A program made the position numbers and the translations under genes. The notes below the pieces were generated by a model. It made no database searches. It saw only the letters and a program-made list of their open reading frames with translations, and was not told the origin of the DNA. Of a stretch of 64,000 nucleotides of DNA, positions 19,564 through 33,500 are shown piece after piece. The stretch covers positions 310,001 to 374,000 of the forward strand of contig NC_092662.1 of the NCBI RefSeq assembly GCF_032118995.1, written 5' to 3'. The stretch's first letter is position 1. The number at the start of each line of letters is the position of its first letter. This DNA comes from Asterias amurensis (Eukaryota; Echinodermata; Asteroidea; Forcipulatida; Asteriidae).

Positions 19564-22500
19564 CTCATTTATCTGACATGTTTTCAATTCTAGTGCATTT
19601 GCATTATACTTACCACCCACAGAACACTTTGGAGATAATCTTTCATTAGTGCTTGTTTAAATAAAAACAGTTAAATGCAACACTGTGTCAACTTAGCCTT
19701 AGGTTTTTCTCACTTTGGTTCTGGTCTTGTTAAAACAGTTCTTCTGGTTCAGTAAACATTCAAGTTACTGCCAGTAACCAGACTTGCATTTTTTTTAATG
19801 TAAATCGTTTTCATGCTGGTGCATAAAAAAAACAAGTGGACCATAATTAACATATGACCATTCATTTAAAAAGGGGATAAACATGAAATAAAATTAAAAT
19901 TTTTGGGCAGAATCTCCTACCACCCTTTTCCCCAAGTTGTCAGTTGATTAAAAAAAAACTTATAATAATATACATGTAGCTGCAGTTTTAATTGTTTAAT
20001 GTTAGTTTTCCAGCTACAGAAAGGGAGAAATACCTCTGCATTTTGTTACATTGTTTCAGTTTGTTTTACTTTGTTATACTCGCTTCACTGTGTGTGGTTG
20101 ATGACAGGCTTTGTGACCAAATATGGAAAGTGTGTTGACATCTGCTGGCTTTGTCTTTTGTACATTTTTGGCATTGGTTTCCTATCTAGTGCCCTCCAAA
20201 ATGTGACCTGCTCCAAGGCCAAAGTGGTCTTTCCCTTATTTTGTTGTTGTTATTTAGAGGCCAGACCGTATTTTGCACAAAAAATTGAATAATTTTGTAA
20301 CAACAGGATATTTGTTTTAAGAAATTCAAGCATTTGCGATGTACATATACATGTATGAGGACTGTATATTACATCATACCTAAATAAAGAACATGTTCCC
20401 TAACATTTAACAAATATTGCGCTACCTGATATCTCAAACTTGTTGCATCAAAAATAAATTGTCATAGTTATTTACATTGTGGGTATGGATATTTAATCAG
20501 CTTGAAAACAAACTGTCAGTGAAGACCAATGCAAACATAACATTTCATTCCATTACAGTCTAGAGACATATAGTAGTAGTTCTATAAATAGCTTGATGAC
20601 AGCCTTTTCCCAGGGTTGCACCCATGCATCAATTCCAATTGGTTTGATCAGAGTTTGACTCATTGCATTTTACCAGCAAGACGTTGCAGCGTTCTCCGTC
20701 CCTTCCGTTGTTGAGTTTTCCCTGTAGAGCAGACCCTTAAGTTCTATCGCTGAGGTTGCTGCTGGTTTATTGCATGTTTCCATAATGTTCAAACCTTGAC
20801 CGTTTTAGAAACCCTCTAAATCCATTGTGATGGCCTTTTGGTTGACAATTTTTTTATGTGTCAATTATATGAGGATATGAACAATTTGAACACCCAATCA
20901 TTAAATCTCCAGCAAGTTTGGACACCCTTTTACCAAATCCTGTCTAAAATCTTGCTTTAATCAATGAATAATTTGTACTGTTGTAAGAAAACCTCCCAAC
21001 TAACTTTCTGACAACCTGCTTTCTGACAGCTTGGATACTGGATTCATACCATAACGTTTGAAGCTAGTCAGGTCTTTGTATGAAGATTTACCCTATTTAC
21101 TGATCCTAAAATTGTCAGTTGGATTACGGCATTTATAATCACAAATGTACTTCATATAAATAGCTAACCACAGGAGTGTTCTGGTAGTTTTAACTTTAGT
21201 GTGTTTAAAAATAAAGTCCGGTGGACTAAAGGTAATCCACTTTAAGGCTGACCTGGCTGTGAACGTAGTAGAGGAGGGGGGGGGGGTGGCTTTTGGCAAA
21301 GTATTTGCTTCTTAACCTCAGGAAGTTGAGTGTAGAGCCTGTACTGCAACTAAACGTACATGATGTGAGATTGCAGGTGTTGATGTGAACCGCAGAAGGG
21401 TGGCGACTAGTGAGTCATCGCGTTAACCCTGTCCGACTTTGTGAAGTTTGACAGTTTGCGCCAAGTGTGTAAAAGGCGCATGCTTCTCAAGGATCTATTA
21501 GAAGTTGATACCTTGTTTAAGTACACCTACATTGTAATCTGTGCTGAGTTTAGATGCATTTGGGAAGGTTGAATTTAAAGGAATGAACTTCTGTGACTTA
21601 TTCCCGTTCGGAGGTGAGAGGGTTGATTTGTGATGTTTGCTTAGAGGTTAAATTCATTAACTTATCACCTGTCTGTCTGTACAATACGTTTTTGTTTGTT
21701 TATGTACTTCGCTTGAAGGCCTATACAGGGCAACATTGGACCGTTTCCTTTGTGTAATTCCAGGCATGTGGATGAAAACAGTGCAGTTTACTTATTTAGC
21801 TTTGGACATCACTGCATAATATTCCTTTATTGCAATCACAAGAAAAATGTGCTGCTGATTCTAGACAACAGAGTGAGCAGACTAAGTTGACCCTCTATTC
21901 TCTGTTTGATTTATTGTTGTAGGACAATAAGACGGAAATCTCACCATGTTTCATCACTTTTAAGACATAAAACTTGTCCTGGTTTTCTTTAAAGGTTGGA
22001 GCACTTTAATAGACAGATTGATTTCCTATGAGGTTTGCGCAGTGTATACATCATCAGCTCTTTGTATGTAGCTGTCTTCAAAACAGATACATGTTCTAAG
22101 GTTGTGTCAGAATTGACGGCTACGGCTTGGTTTGGATCACAGTGTCATCATGCATTCAAGTAAAGAATGTCCTTAGCAATACCCTTAGCAACAGTAGTAG
22201 CTACCAATATGGACCAGTGTTTCTGCTTTCCTCAAAGTCAGTTTGATGAACCTGTCAGGATTGATTTCACGTTTAGAACATTTGATTTTCTACATTGGCT
22301 GAATAATTACAACTGGTGCGTAGGCCATCGACGCTGCGGTAAACCCACTGAAATGGCACTTACTGTGTCAGGATAACTGCTTATTGATCTTTATTTAATC
22401 AACCCCTCGTTCACTTTGTTAAAAGTCATCCCCAGTTGTTTATATCCATCTCCCCAAGGGAAGGAAAATGCTTACTTTATTTTTACATTTGGGCATTCAG

Positions 22501-23569
22501 AATATTCAAAGTTGTAGATCATTTGTGTGATGTCCTTGTGCTGGTGTACATGGCTTACTTCACTGGCTTTGATTGCTAATAACCAATAGATTGTACATGC
22601 AGTAATATACATTTATGACAAAGTAAAATGCACAGTTTATTAGCTAGTTAGGCTACTTTACAAAAAGGAATTTTAAGCGCAAGGCCTGATGAAAAAGCGC
22701 AAGGCCTGATAATAAACATCATACCTTGGTATATGTACAGTGTAGTTGGATCCAAAACATTTAAATATGATTGTAATAACATTTGTTGTGTAATGTCGGG
22801 TTCTTTAACTTCTTAACCAAAATGAATTCATCAGAAAGCAGATGACTGACTGTCCTCGTTAAACCCCTTTAGCCTCAATCTAGTGGCATTGATTATGAAG
22901 AGCGTTGGGATGAATTCAGACAACAAAACCCCACACTGTATGTATCATGGCTGCCGCACTACTCAAGTACATTTCCCCAACAAAAGTACCACCATTTTGT
23001 TATTGCATTGAATTTGATTTCATGCGAAAGAGAAAAGGCTGTAATATTCAGGCACAAGCTTCTTATCAAGCTCCAATTGTGTCCCTAGAAAACACAGGAA
23101 ATGCACCTTCCTGCATAACGTCACTTCCCTACAGTCTCACCATACATTGGGGGGGGGCGGCTTATGACAAATAAGATCACATTTCCCTGTTGTCTACTAC
23201 TGCTGTGGCGTTTGAACATGAAATAAATACAAAACGCAGAGAGAATGATATCTTTTTGCAATGGGCTGTTTCTATTCATTGAAGCGGCTGACTTGTTTTG
23301 ATGGTAAACTTTGGACATTACACCTTTGTGGAGACTAGTGTCGTGTGCATCCAGGTGATACCAAGTGATTGTAAATTGTGGACATTCTATTCAAGTGTTT
23401 GGTTGTTATTGGAGCATTTGTAAGTGTGAAGTAATTTGATATTGTGACAGGTATTATTACATACAGTAAACAAAAGGTCATCACAATAGCTTCTAATGTA
23501 GCTACTACATTTTTGTACAGTGTGTACTATATGTGCAATTCATACAGTAGGTCATTGTAGACAATGACA

Positions 23570-23721
23570 TAGACCTTTTCGCAAATACTGGGGCGCGCGC
23601 GTAAAGCTTGGAATTAGGTGCATTGTGGTCTAGCTGGTTACAAATTTGATTCATATCTATCCAACAATGCACCTCATTTAACAGTCTGCGCTTGCGCATT
23701 GGTATTTGCGATAAGGTCTAT
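23570..23721. repeat. ~150-bp two-level hairpin element
   Basis: The outer arms are 'agaccttttcgcaaatactg' and 'ggtatttgcgataaggtct'. Inside them a second inverted pair 'aggtgcattgt' / 'acaatgcacct' is spaced by about 35 bp. CpG-rich 'gcgcgcgcg' and 'gcgcttgcgc' sit between the two stems. Probably a MITE. Confidence 0.65.
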
Positions 23722-24567
23722 TATGATAGTCCTGTAATTTCATCTTTGAGAGGGCAGGGCCATGTTTTTGCAAAGGGGAAGTTCCTGCTGTTGGAATGCA
23801 TGTTTTTTTCTTACAATTTTTCCTCTTTCCTGACCACTTTTGGAATCAGTTCCAATGTTTGTGGGAACCAAAATGTAGAACAAAAACGCATTTAATCACA
23901 TACCAGGAAATTAAACAACTGAAAGTGTTCGAAAGTGCATTTCTGGTCGGCCTTATTTTGAAGACTTTCTCAGGTATTTATTATTACAGAAGATCTAAAC
24001 AAACAAGGCCACGGACATCATCCAGTCTGGGATGCATTTCAAACTCAGAAATCTCCACAAAGCATGGATTTGATATTGGCAGGCGGCTGTGCTGGTAGTC
24101 AAGTGTAACTAACACTCACACTCAGTATGGATTTCAACACCATCCCAAAAATAATAATCTAGCAATATCAGGAAAATATATTTCAGTATCGGCGTGTTGG
24201 ACATGCTATGAATATTTGCAATATGAAGGACGGTGCTATATATTGTACGACACACTGGTTGTATAAGTAGTACTTTTTCTATTAAAAATTATTTGTGAGT
24301 ATTTTACACAGAATATACTCAGTGCAAAAACATATACGGCATGCACTGTTTATTTATGTTGCTTCAAACGAGTAAAGAGAACAAGAATTTTTGGAGTTTG
24401 CTCATCCGGGCTACGTTTTTAGTTTATTTTGACTGTACTTCAACTGAAGAATTTCTCTGGAGTATTGGCAAGAGTATACTTTATTGTCAGCGACTTTTCA
24501 CAAGAAATATTTTTGTTTTATCACAGGTACATTGAATCATATTAGACAGCATTAGAATGCCATTACC

Positions 24568-27500
24568 ATGTCAGGTGGTATCAGAGTACGTCGAGTAGCG
24601 GACCCACTGCCTGTACAGCGAGGACCTCCACCGCAATCTTCCAACTTTGATGGTGAGTCCAAGGAATGTTCATAATGCCAGGTGTTTCTTATAATATTCC
24701 AGAGGCCTGGTAAACACAATATGGAGACTCTATAAGGAGACCAGGGAGACATTGCCTCTGTTGCCCCTGGTCTACATTGCCTCTGTTGCCCCTGGTCTAC
24801 ATTGGTCTTGGTGCCCCTGGTCTACATTGGTCTTGGTGCCCCTGGTCTACATTGGTCTTGGTGCCCCTTTTCCAACATTTCCAATGAAAGTGCCTTTTAA
24901 GAAGGCTTTGTAAAATGAAAATGGCCTTGCCCTTTCAAAGATACAATTCCATGCTTGCTCTGGGTCTGTAAACTTGGATTGTAACATGTGAAAGGTTCTG
25001 GGTCTACATAGTGTAGAATAAGGGGGGAACCGAGGCCAACAAGCCATTTGTTGCTCTAACCCAAGTAGTCTTCCAGGTTCCAGAGAATTTTGACTTACAA
25101 AAATGAGGAAGTTGTGAATGTTTTGAAGTGCACGTACATTAGGGAGATGAGACAGGGTCAAATCATTTTCCAAGATTATTTTTTTAACTGGGTTGATTCC
25201 TGTGATACCAGAGCTAACAAATTAACAAATTTGATTGTTTCATGAAACGACAGAGGTTTGTTTGACAAAAATTGTTCCCCTGAAAAATAAGAAGATTAGA
25301 GTAAAAGTGACAAATCTTTTCCCTTTTTCCAAAAGTCAGTTGTACACCATGTACTTAATCATCTAAACTTACTAGTCCTCGGCTGTACCTATTTTTAATG
25401 CACAATGTGTATGCCATTACTCTAAATATGAAACTGGCGTTGGACACTTAAAAGGCAGTGGCGTGTGTCATCAATCAATTTCTGAGCAATTAATTGTAGA
25501 TTTGCATACGTTGTTAATTAGTTTAGGAAATAACTCGGATGAAAAGTCCATTTAATGTACTTAGCGTGCAATGCATAAAGTCACAGTACTCTGCATATTT
25601 CGGAGCACCTTTTTGTTTCAATTATCCCATAATATACATATTTTTTGTAATAGCCCATACTTGTTCTGTCATGGGTTTACTAGCTTGATGCTAAAATCAC
25701 TGATCTGCAGTCCAGTGTTATTTATCGAGGGGCCCTGCTACTGTTCATCCAAATATAGCCCCAATTGGTGAGAAAACAAGCTGAAAATTCAATAAATTTG
25801 AGTCAATTCTGAGTAATTGATTAGTCTACGCAGTACACACAATATCACCCTTGAGTGCATTAGGCTGTGATAAGGCTCCATTTAGCAGCTGTTTTTATCA
25901 CATAAAATACGTAGGTTGTGTGTAGCTTTGGGGATACATAACAAACTACACGTAGCTCATGGCGAGATACCTTTGCATGTTTCTGCACTAACTACAGTAA
26001 TAGAGAGAAAAACATCCTGGAGTTAAATTGATGACGAGTTAAGGGAATGAACTATGTACAATATGTTTGATGTATTGCAGTGTCTTCATGCTGTGTAATG
26101 TATAGCTGCCTGGTTTCTGTTCAGTGCCGAGTCAGTGCATTTGTTTTTCTTATCTTCATAATCAATGCGTTATATTAAACAAAAATTGTCAGCTGCGACA
26201 ATCCTTCCTGATTATGAGATGTACATCAAGAAATATACTGATGTATAGTTCTTCTGTACTGGTTTTTACATTTTAATATTAATTCATGGCCAGATGGTGA
26301 AGATCTTTGGTCGAGGGTGACAGTAACCTCTTCCCACTTCCTACGTTCTTGAAATGACACGTCCGAATTAATGCTACAGTAAAATTTAATGAACCGAATG
26401 TCAAAATTTCTCAGATTGAGTGTGCACAATTTGTATGCAACTTACTACATTGTAGACTTGTTCCCTGTACTGCATCATGTGACACATTGTACATGTAGGA
26501 AGATGATGCAAATAATAGTGTCTGTAAGAAACAATGAAGCCTTCGACACTACACTATGCATCTGGGTCCACTTTCACTGAGCACATAAAGTAGCTACACA
26601 CAATAAAATGGGCTTAGCAGAATAAGGGAACCAACTTAAGTAACATGTACACTGTACTACTCCATAATGTACAAGTGACATAAATATTTCCTGCTCATTT
26701 ATGTTACAGTGTACATTTATAAGCAGAAGACTGTTAGTAGTACTTGCTACCATGAAGCAGCTCATTGAAACTGGATGCGAACCAGGCTTTACTGTACAAC
26801 TGTGCATGAAATTAAATGTGTATATAAAATGTATAGCATACACAGTTAAATAAGCATAGAGCAAGTTATATGGTATAGTGTACTGTACACCTTAAATACA
26901 ACATGTAGGGTAGTCCAGATGCATTCTCTTTGAGCTGACACATCATCTTGATTGTCTCAAACTGTGTGATGGGTAAAAATAAATCGACTCACTGTCTCTG
27001 TATCAGGCATGATATTCTACCCACTTTTAGTCTGATTTCCAATTTTTGTCTGGCTCTCGTATATCAGAAAAAAAACTGTGATTAAATAGTGCTGAATAGA
27101 AGGTCTAATTAAACCCCATGCCTGATATTTCATGGAGGCAATGAAGGCGATCTCCTCTGCCCCCTGCTTATTGCAGTGGTACCCTTTTATGCTCCAGTAG
27201 AAATTTAAAATTTCCTCATCATAGGAGAAAACTCCTTGGTGTCCTTGCCCTTTTAAAAACGAAGCATATAGGCCTGAAACCCTACATCATAATGAACAAG
27301 AGTAGGTCAGCCCTTGTGCTAAAAATAAGTTTCTCATTTCTTCAAGGACCAAACACACTACATGTACATGTACATTGTGTAGGCCTACATGTTAGAATGC
27401 CTGGTCAGCAGTTGAAGAAAAACCATGCTGTGTAAAAGTGCAAGAAAGATAGGAAATTAACACAAATTTTATAAGAGCTTTGACAATTATTGTTACCTTT

Positions 27501-30500
27501 TCACCCTGAAGCATTTTTTCAGCTCATCTTTTGGGTTTGATAAAGCGAATAGGAATGGAATAGTCCATATTCACAGTGAGGGTTGCATCTAAAATGCATA
27601 GTTGTATTAGCTCGGAGTTATTAAAAACAAATGTGGACCATTTAAATGTGCGTACAATAAGCTGTAAGTAGCAAGCCAGCATTAACCAAATTGATACATT
27701 TTTTAGCTTTAAATGTTTTGCAGGATACAGATTTGAGGTCATATGGAAATTTTTGTCAATATTACCAGTAAACATAAGTTCCCTTTTTTTTCATTACAAT
27801 GAACAAGTTGGCAGAACACCAACAAATACACCAGATTTTACAGTGCAATATTAATTAAAACATCAACAAAACAAAAAGTATGATAGATGTGTACAGGTAT
27901 GGGCAGTTAGTTCTAATAATTGCAAAAGTGTATTGTCCCAGATCTACATGATATTTGATTAACACCCTGGACATGCTGCAGAGAGTCCCTGGAGTAATTA
28001 AAATTAAAACTACTCTGAGTGTGTTTACATATGTACATGTACATGTACGCAGCCAGTAATTGTCCAATGAGGTGTCCTAAGTACATTTGTACAGCGTTGT
28101 GAGTCTACAGTTCATGGTGGAGGCTCTTTGCCTACTAGGTCACATGATAGGCCCTATTATTTCAATAATTACTGGCAAAGTTGCTGGTACACAAGCACAT
28201 AACAGTGCGTATGTAGGGCCTTCATTCAATGTATCTTGTGGATCGTTACTTACAAATGTGTATTACCATTGATTCAAAGTAAATTTGGGACCAGTCACAA
28301 CTTGAATGTTCCAGTTGGGACTGCCAAATTATGATGTGTTACATGTAGGATTGCCAGAAAGTGACGTACATAAACAACAATGATAGCGATATCATTCCAT
28401 CAAATGTTCTGAGCACCAATGGTCCCCCTCCCATCAGGTCCCTGAGTTACAAGTTAGGGTTATGTTCTGAGCACCAATGGTCCCCCTCCCTTCAGGTCCC
28501 TGAGTTACAAGTATGAAGCTCTACTACTGGTCTGTAGTGGAATGTTTGTTCCATTTATTGAAGTCCTGAAGCATTAGTCACATACATTATCAGGACTGGT
28601 TTGGTCCATACAGGTTCAAGCCCTGCAGTATAAATTGACAAGTTCCTGTTTAAAACATTAATTCTGATGTAATGTAGGATCATTCCTCGCTGTAATTCTA
28701 TATAACCCTCAATGCTCAAACAATGTAAGCTATCCACGCACGGCCAGTAGAGGAAAGAGTCTAAACAAAACTCAATACCACATGGTAACTCAAGATCCAA
28801 TCTTGCCCTAATCTAATTTCATGATCCACACAAACATTTCGTCCAGCAATTTTTGCCTAGCGAAATATTAAGACTAAACAAGTTTTGTGGACACTGAATG
28901 CATAAAAATGTCTTTTTAGTAGAACGATATCAAATTTGACTGAAAAAAAAAAAACTACATTGGATGAAAGCAACAGTTTTTGAAATAAAAAATCTGGGTT
29001 GTTGGGTTGACAAATGGATTTTTTTGGGGGGGAGCAAGATTAAAATGAACGAAATTTAACATTGTTAATTTTTTATCAGTCCTCTGAAGCCAATTGGTTT
29101 GAATGGGACTAGGTTGTAAGGGTATTAATTTAATATTTCCGTTCATGATTGTGTTTTTTCATTAACCTTCAGATTTGACAACAGCGTGGAACAACCATGC
29201 TGAAGCAAATAATGCGGTAAGTTTTTTCAAATATAAAAATTACAAAAAAATCATTCAATTTCAAAGGCCAAGACCAGGGCAACAAAGGCCATGACCTCCA
29301 ATCAATTCAGGCCTGATATTTATGTTCCACAATAATGAACTTTCAACTACTATTTGTTAAACTTTCATTTCCTGAACGAAACTTATTTTTGGATTTCCAT
29401 TTATAAATACAAGTGTATTCGATAATCAAATGACTGCAGGCTTGATACTTCATAGTGTTACCTACAATTTACAATTTTCCCATAGGGTGCCCTTGACCAA
29501 TGAGAAAATGCCTCAATGCTTTTGGCCTTTCAAAAAAAAAAAGTGTAGAGGCATTTGACTTTAAAACAGAGTTTCTGCCATCAAAATACTATATCGTAGT
29601 TCTACCATGGTTCTAGCAACAACAACAATGCCAGTACAACTTTAATATTACTGTGAATTCAAAGCGTCATCTGTCAGTATATGCCTCTACTTCTTATCTT
29701 TCCGCCACATCTGCTCTGTTATTCCTAAACCAAGGGGCCAAGAAGCACCTGCTTTTTAACTTCATCCAGTTTGGGTGATTATAAGATATGTCATGTATTT
29801 TATCCCATCCACTATGGTGGGATGAGTCAGTCTTAAAGTCTATCCCCTGCTTAAAGGTACTTGACACTTTTGGTAATTGTCAAAGATCAGTATTCTCAAT
29901 TGATGTATCCTAATTCATACATGTCATGAGCATTAAATAACAAGACTGTGAAAACTTTGGCTCAATTGGTCATCTAAGATGCAAGAAAATATTAATGAAA
30001 GAGAAAAAACACCCTTGTTGCACACACTGTGTGCTTTCAGATGCCTGGGAAAGGTATCAGGCCTGAAGTCTATTTCATTTCAAATATTTGAGTCAGAAAA
30101 AACTATGTTACTCACACTGTTTTATACAATCAACAGCTCTCAGTTGCTTGTAATAAATATTTTGAGTAATTACCAAAAGTGTCCAAGCCTTTAAGAGTGC
30201 ACGGTATCACTTTGTTTTTCGATGGAAATAGTTGTGTTGTATGCTGTCAGACAGTATTTTGACCATGAAGAAGTCAGTAAGATTGTTGGTGTCACACACA
30301 GCATAATCCCAATGGTGCTTGTTTTTTGTTTCCAGCTTCAAAGGGCAGAGGCCAGGCTAGAGGAAGCAGAGACCTACAATCCAGGCTCTTTTAATATGGA
30401 CCAGGATCCCAGAGGGGTGTTGAATCCCGCCTACAAGCGATACCTAGATGGCAGAGAGGATCTTGGATCTGTGCGGGTACCAGTAGACAGGGTACCATCG

Positions 30501-33500
30501 GTAGAATTCGGTGGCATGCAACACAGTCAGGTAAGATTTTGTTCAATTTTTCAGTTCACAGCGAGTAAAACTTTTGATTGAAAATGCCCTTGTGTATGGT
30601 TTTGTGATATTGAATTGTACTAACCCCCATGCCCATCCCCACAAAATAGTCTGGTCTCTTTATAAGTGTATGCAAATTTTTACTTTTTAGAGCTATTGTA
30701 TGGTGCAAAACATGAAGACAGCATGCTAAATGTCTTTGGCCATTTCATAAATTGTTGTCGTCTCTTAGATAAAATTTGGCTCTATGGTTTATAAAAGAAG
30801 GTCTGTTTCAAAAATTAAACTACTGATCACAATAAAATAAAGATACTTTCCGTGACAAAAAAAATAGTCGATGGTCTAATGTTGTGAGCAGTATTAGATA
30901 TTTTCTGATTTCCTCAATGAACTCTTGTGTATATTTAATTTAATTTAATTCTAATTATCAAATTTGTTGCTTCATTTCTTGAAATAGGTTTCACAGAACA
31001 GGGGTAGCCGAGCAAAGTATGGCAAAGACAGAGCACGGAAAAGAGTAACAATCGTTGGTGAGAAATCGGCCAAATATTTTGTAAACTTAAACACCTTACC
31101 CAATATAATTGGCTGACTTCCTTTTAAAAACAAATCACATCACTTTTAAACCACATTACAGTGCAATAAAATAGTTGTCTTTGTGACAGAGTGGTAAAGT
31201 GTCCTTTTCTTCTGTTGCTATTTCTAGATAATTTTGAGTGGAACAAACCATCACTTCATCCAGCTCTTTCCCCGCCAAGAAATGACAGGGATCCAACGAG
31301 GAATCCCAATTCCTTGAGTCCATCACGAAGTATCGATAACACCCAGATTCAGAGGCTTGAAAACCAGCTGAAGTCCTTGTCGCATACTCTCAAATCATCT
31401 TCCTATGACGGCAAGACAATACGGTCGTCTCCTCCTAGAAGGGGGAACTACATGTATGATGACATCCCAGCCGATAGAAACTGGACCAATGGTTCATCTC
31501 ATTTGGAAAGCTTCGAGAGGAGGACTTCACCAAAAGGGAATGCGCCGTCTCCATCAAGTCAGGAAATCTTGAGTAGGGGTTCGACAAACCTGTCTGTCGA
31601 TAACAGCACAGCGATTCGAGTCTTGAACGATCTGCCGTCGAGTCAACAGCCCTCTGAGAAAGAGAAGAATCAAAGGAACTATGAATTCAGAGAGGATTAT
31701 GTACCCGCGTATGAAAGGATATACGGTACGCAGCCCATGGACAAGTTATCCAACAGGCAAGAGCAAAATGATGCTGAGCTCAGACAAAGTGAGGCGGTGC
31801 GTCAGAGAATCAGAGCAAGTCGGAAACTAGCAGCCGGAGGCAGTGCGTCCAGCCACATGGACAGACTCCGAGAGAAAGTTGAAGAGCAAAAAGCCGCTGT
31901 CACCGTCAAGGAGGATGGCCTTGACAAGGTTTGGCATCGAGAAGCTGACCCTGTCGTCTTACAAGACCCTGATGGTGGACAGAAAGCCTTCACTGAGTTT
32001 TCTGTCCCTGCTGGGAAAAGTACCGTTCGGAAGGTCGCTGCGGCCCCTGCTGCTCCTGCGTACAGAGGCTTCAGTGAGGTGGAGACACGTTTTAAAATGC
32101 CAGACGGAAAGATCATGACAGAGGAGAATCTCCTTCTCCAGAAAACCAGCACCAAGAGCCAGTCGCATAGAAATAGAATTGTCAGCCAGAATGTTCGGAA
32201 TGCGGCAGATCGAGCTTTGAAGCCAAGTCTGGCACTCCACGTACAGAACCGGCCAGAGCAAAACAGTAAACCAAGTAGGACCGTCCGCAAGATTCATAAA
32301 GCATCAAAGACATCAGAGAGAAGACCCAAACGCCCAGAACGCAAGGACATCATCTCAACAACATCCTGGCGGGATGGGCAGAAGACAGTCCTGAAAATTC
32401 TTGGACCTCCAGAGAAACCCCTTGGTGTCCCCAAATCCCCGGCTCCTCACTCGCCCCCAACTCATGACACTGAGGAGCCAACCTCTCCAAGATCTCTAGA
32501 TCTTGGCACAGATGTGAAAACTAAGGATGACGTCTCTGATGCCAAGTTATCTGATCATCCTCTTGAACCTGAGGAAGTTATTGAGGAGGATAAAGATGAT
32601 CAACCTGGCCCATCCCTAGACATGGATAACCTTCCATCAGAAGCCAAGAATGTCCTAGAGGACCTGAACTTAAGTCCCTCTGACAGCGATGATGAACAGC
32701 CAGAGAAGCAAAGAAGGAAAAGAGAATCTCAGCAACCGCCCAAGTCCTTCATAAAGAACAAATCTGCCAAAGCACCTCAACAGGATCCAGAGTTTCCAGC
32801 TGAGAGAGTCCGACACTATGACACTGACAATGTCCGCAGGTACATGGCCAAGCAGAAAGCTGACCGCCGACGAAAACTTCAGGAGGAGAAGAAAGAGCGG
32901 AAACTCGCGCAGGATCGCAAACAGGAGCAACTCCGTGAACTGAGCAAGAAGCAAAAGGAAAGCGTTCGAACTTGCCAGCGGACTCGAGATGCAACAAATA
33001 GTCAGCTTGGTGAGACTTTTTCCAAGGGGCCAGTTGGACAGGCAGGAGGTCAGATGAATGGATATGACCCTCTACCAAGGCATCATCCATTCAGACAAGA
33101 AGGGAAAAAGGTAGATGCAGTTCAAGATTCTATTTATATATTGACCATAGTACTCATCAGTGCCCAGTTTTATAGAGCTGCTAAGCAAAATTGAGCAGAA
33201 TACCAGTCACAAATTGTGCATGTGACATGGTGTTTTGGCTGGTAGCCATATTCTGGTAAGCGTACTTTTGTTGTGCTAAGCAGCTCTATGAAATTGGGCC
33301 CAGTTTTTAAAATATGTCAAGAGAGGTTTTTCTTAACATTTATGATTCAATTCAGGATTAAAAATTTGATTGTTGTATACAACTGATTTTTTCATAATTC
33401 AACCCAAATCATTCAAAAATGTAAAAGTTTTTGGTTCATCACCAGATACGGCTGGGCATGTCTATTATTATTTGGCTTTCGTTTTTTTTTTTTGAAGATC

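Larger units (their letters stand above)
18143..24526. other. Large non-coding region, probably CEP350 intron 1 / upstream
   Basis: About 6.4 kb with no recognisable exon. A short CpG- and GC-rich patch lies at 18320-18450; its open frame of 96 codons has no recognisable features. G-runs occur at 19404-19413, 21276-21285 and near 23150. Two small hairpin elements lie at 19513-19563 and 23570-23721. 'gcgcaaggcctgat' is duplicated at 22678-22710. Confidence 0.5.

Noticed and set aside
31802-32297. Long antisense frames opposite CEP350 exons (also 46426-47436)
   Set aside because: Shadows of the strongly coding strand; Ser-rich, no homology and no splice signals of their own.
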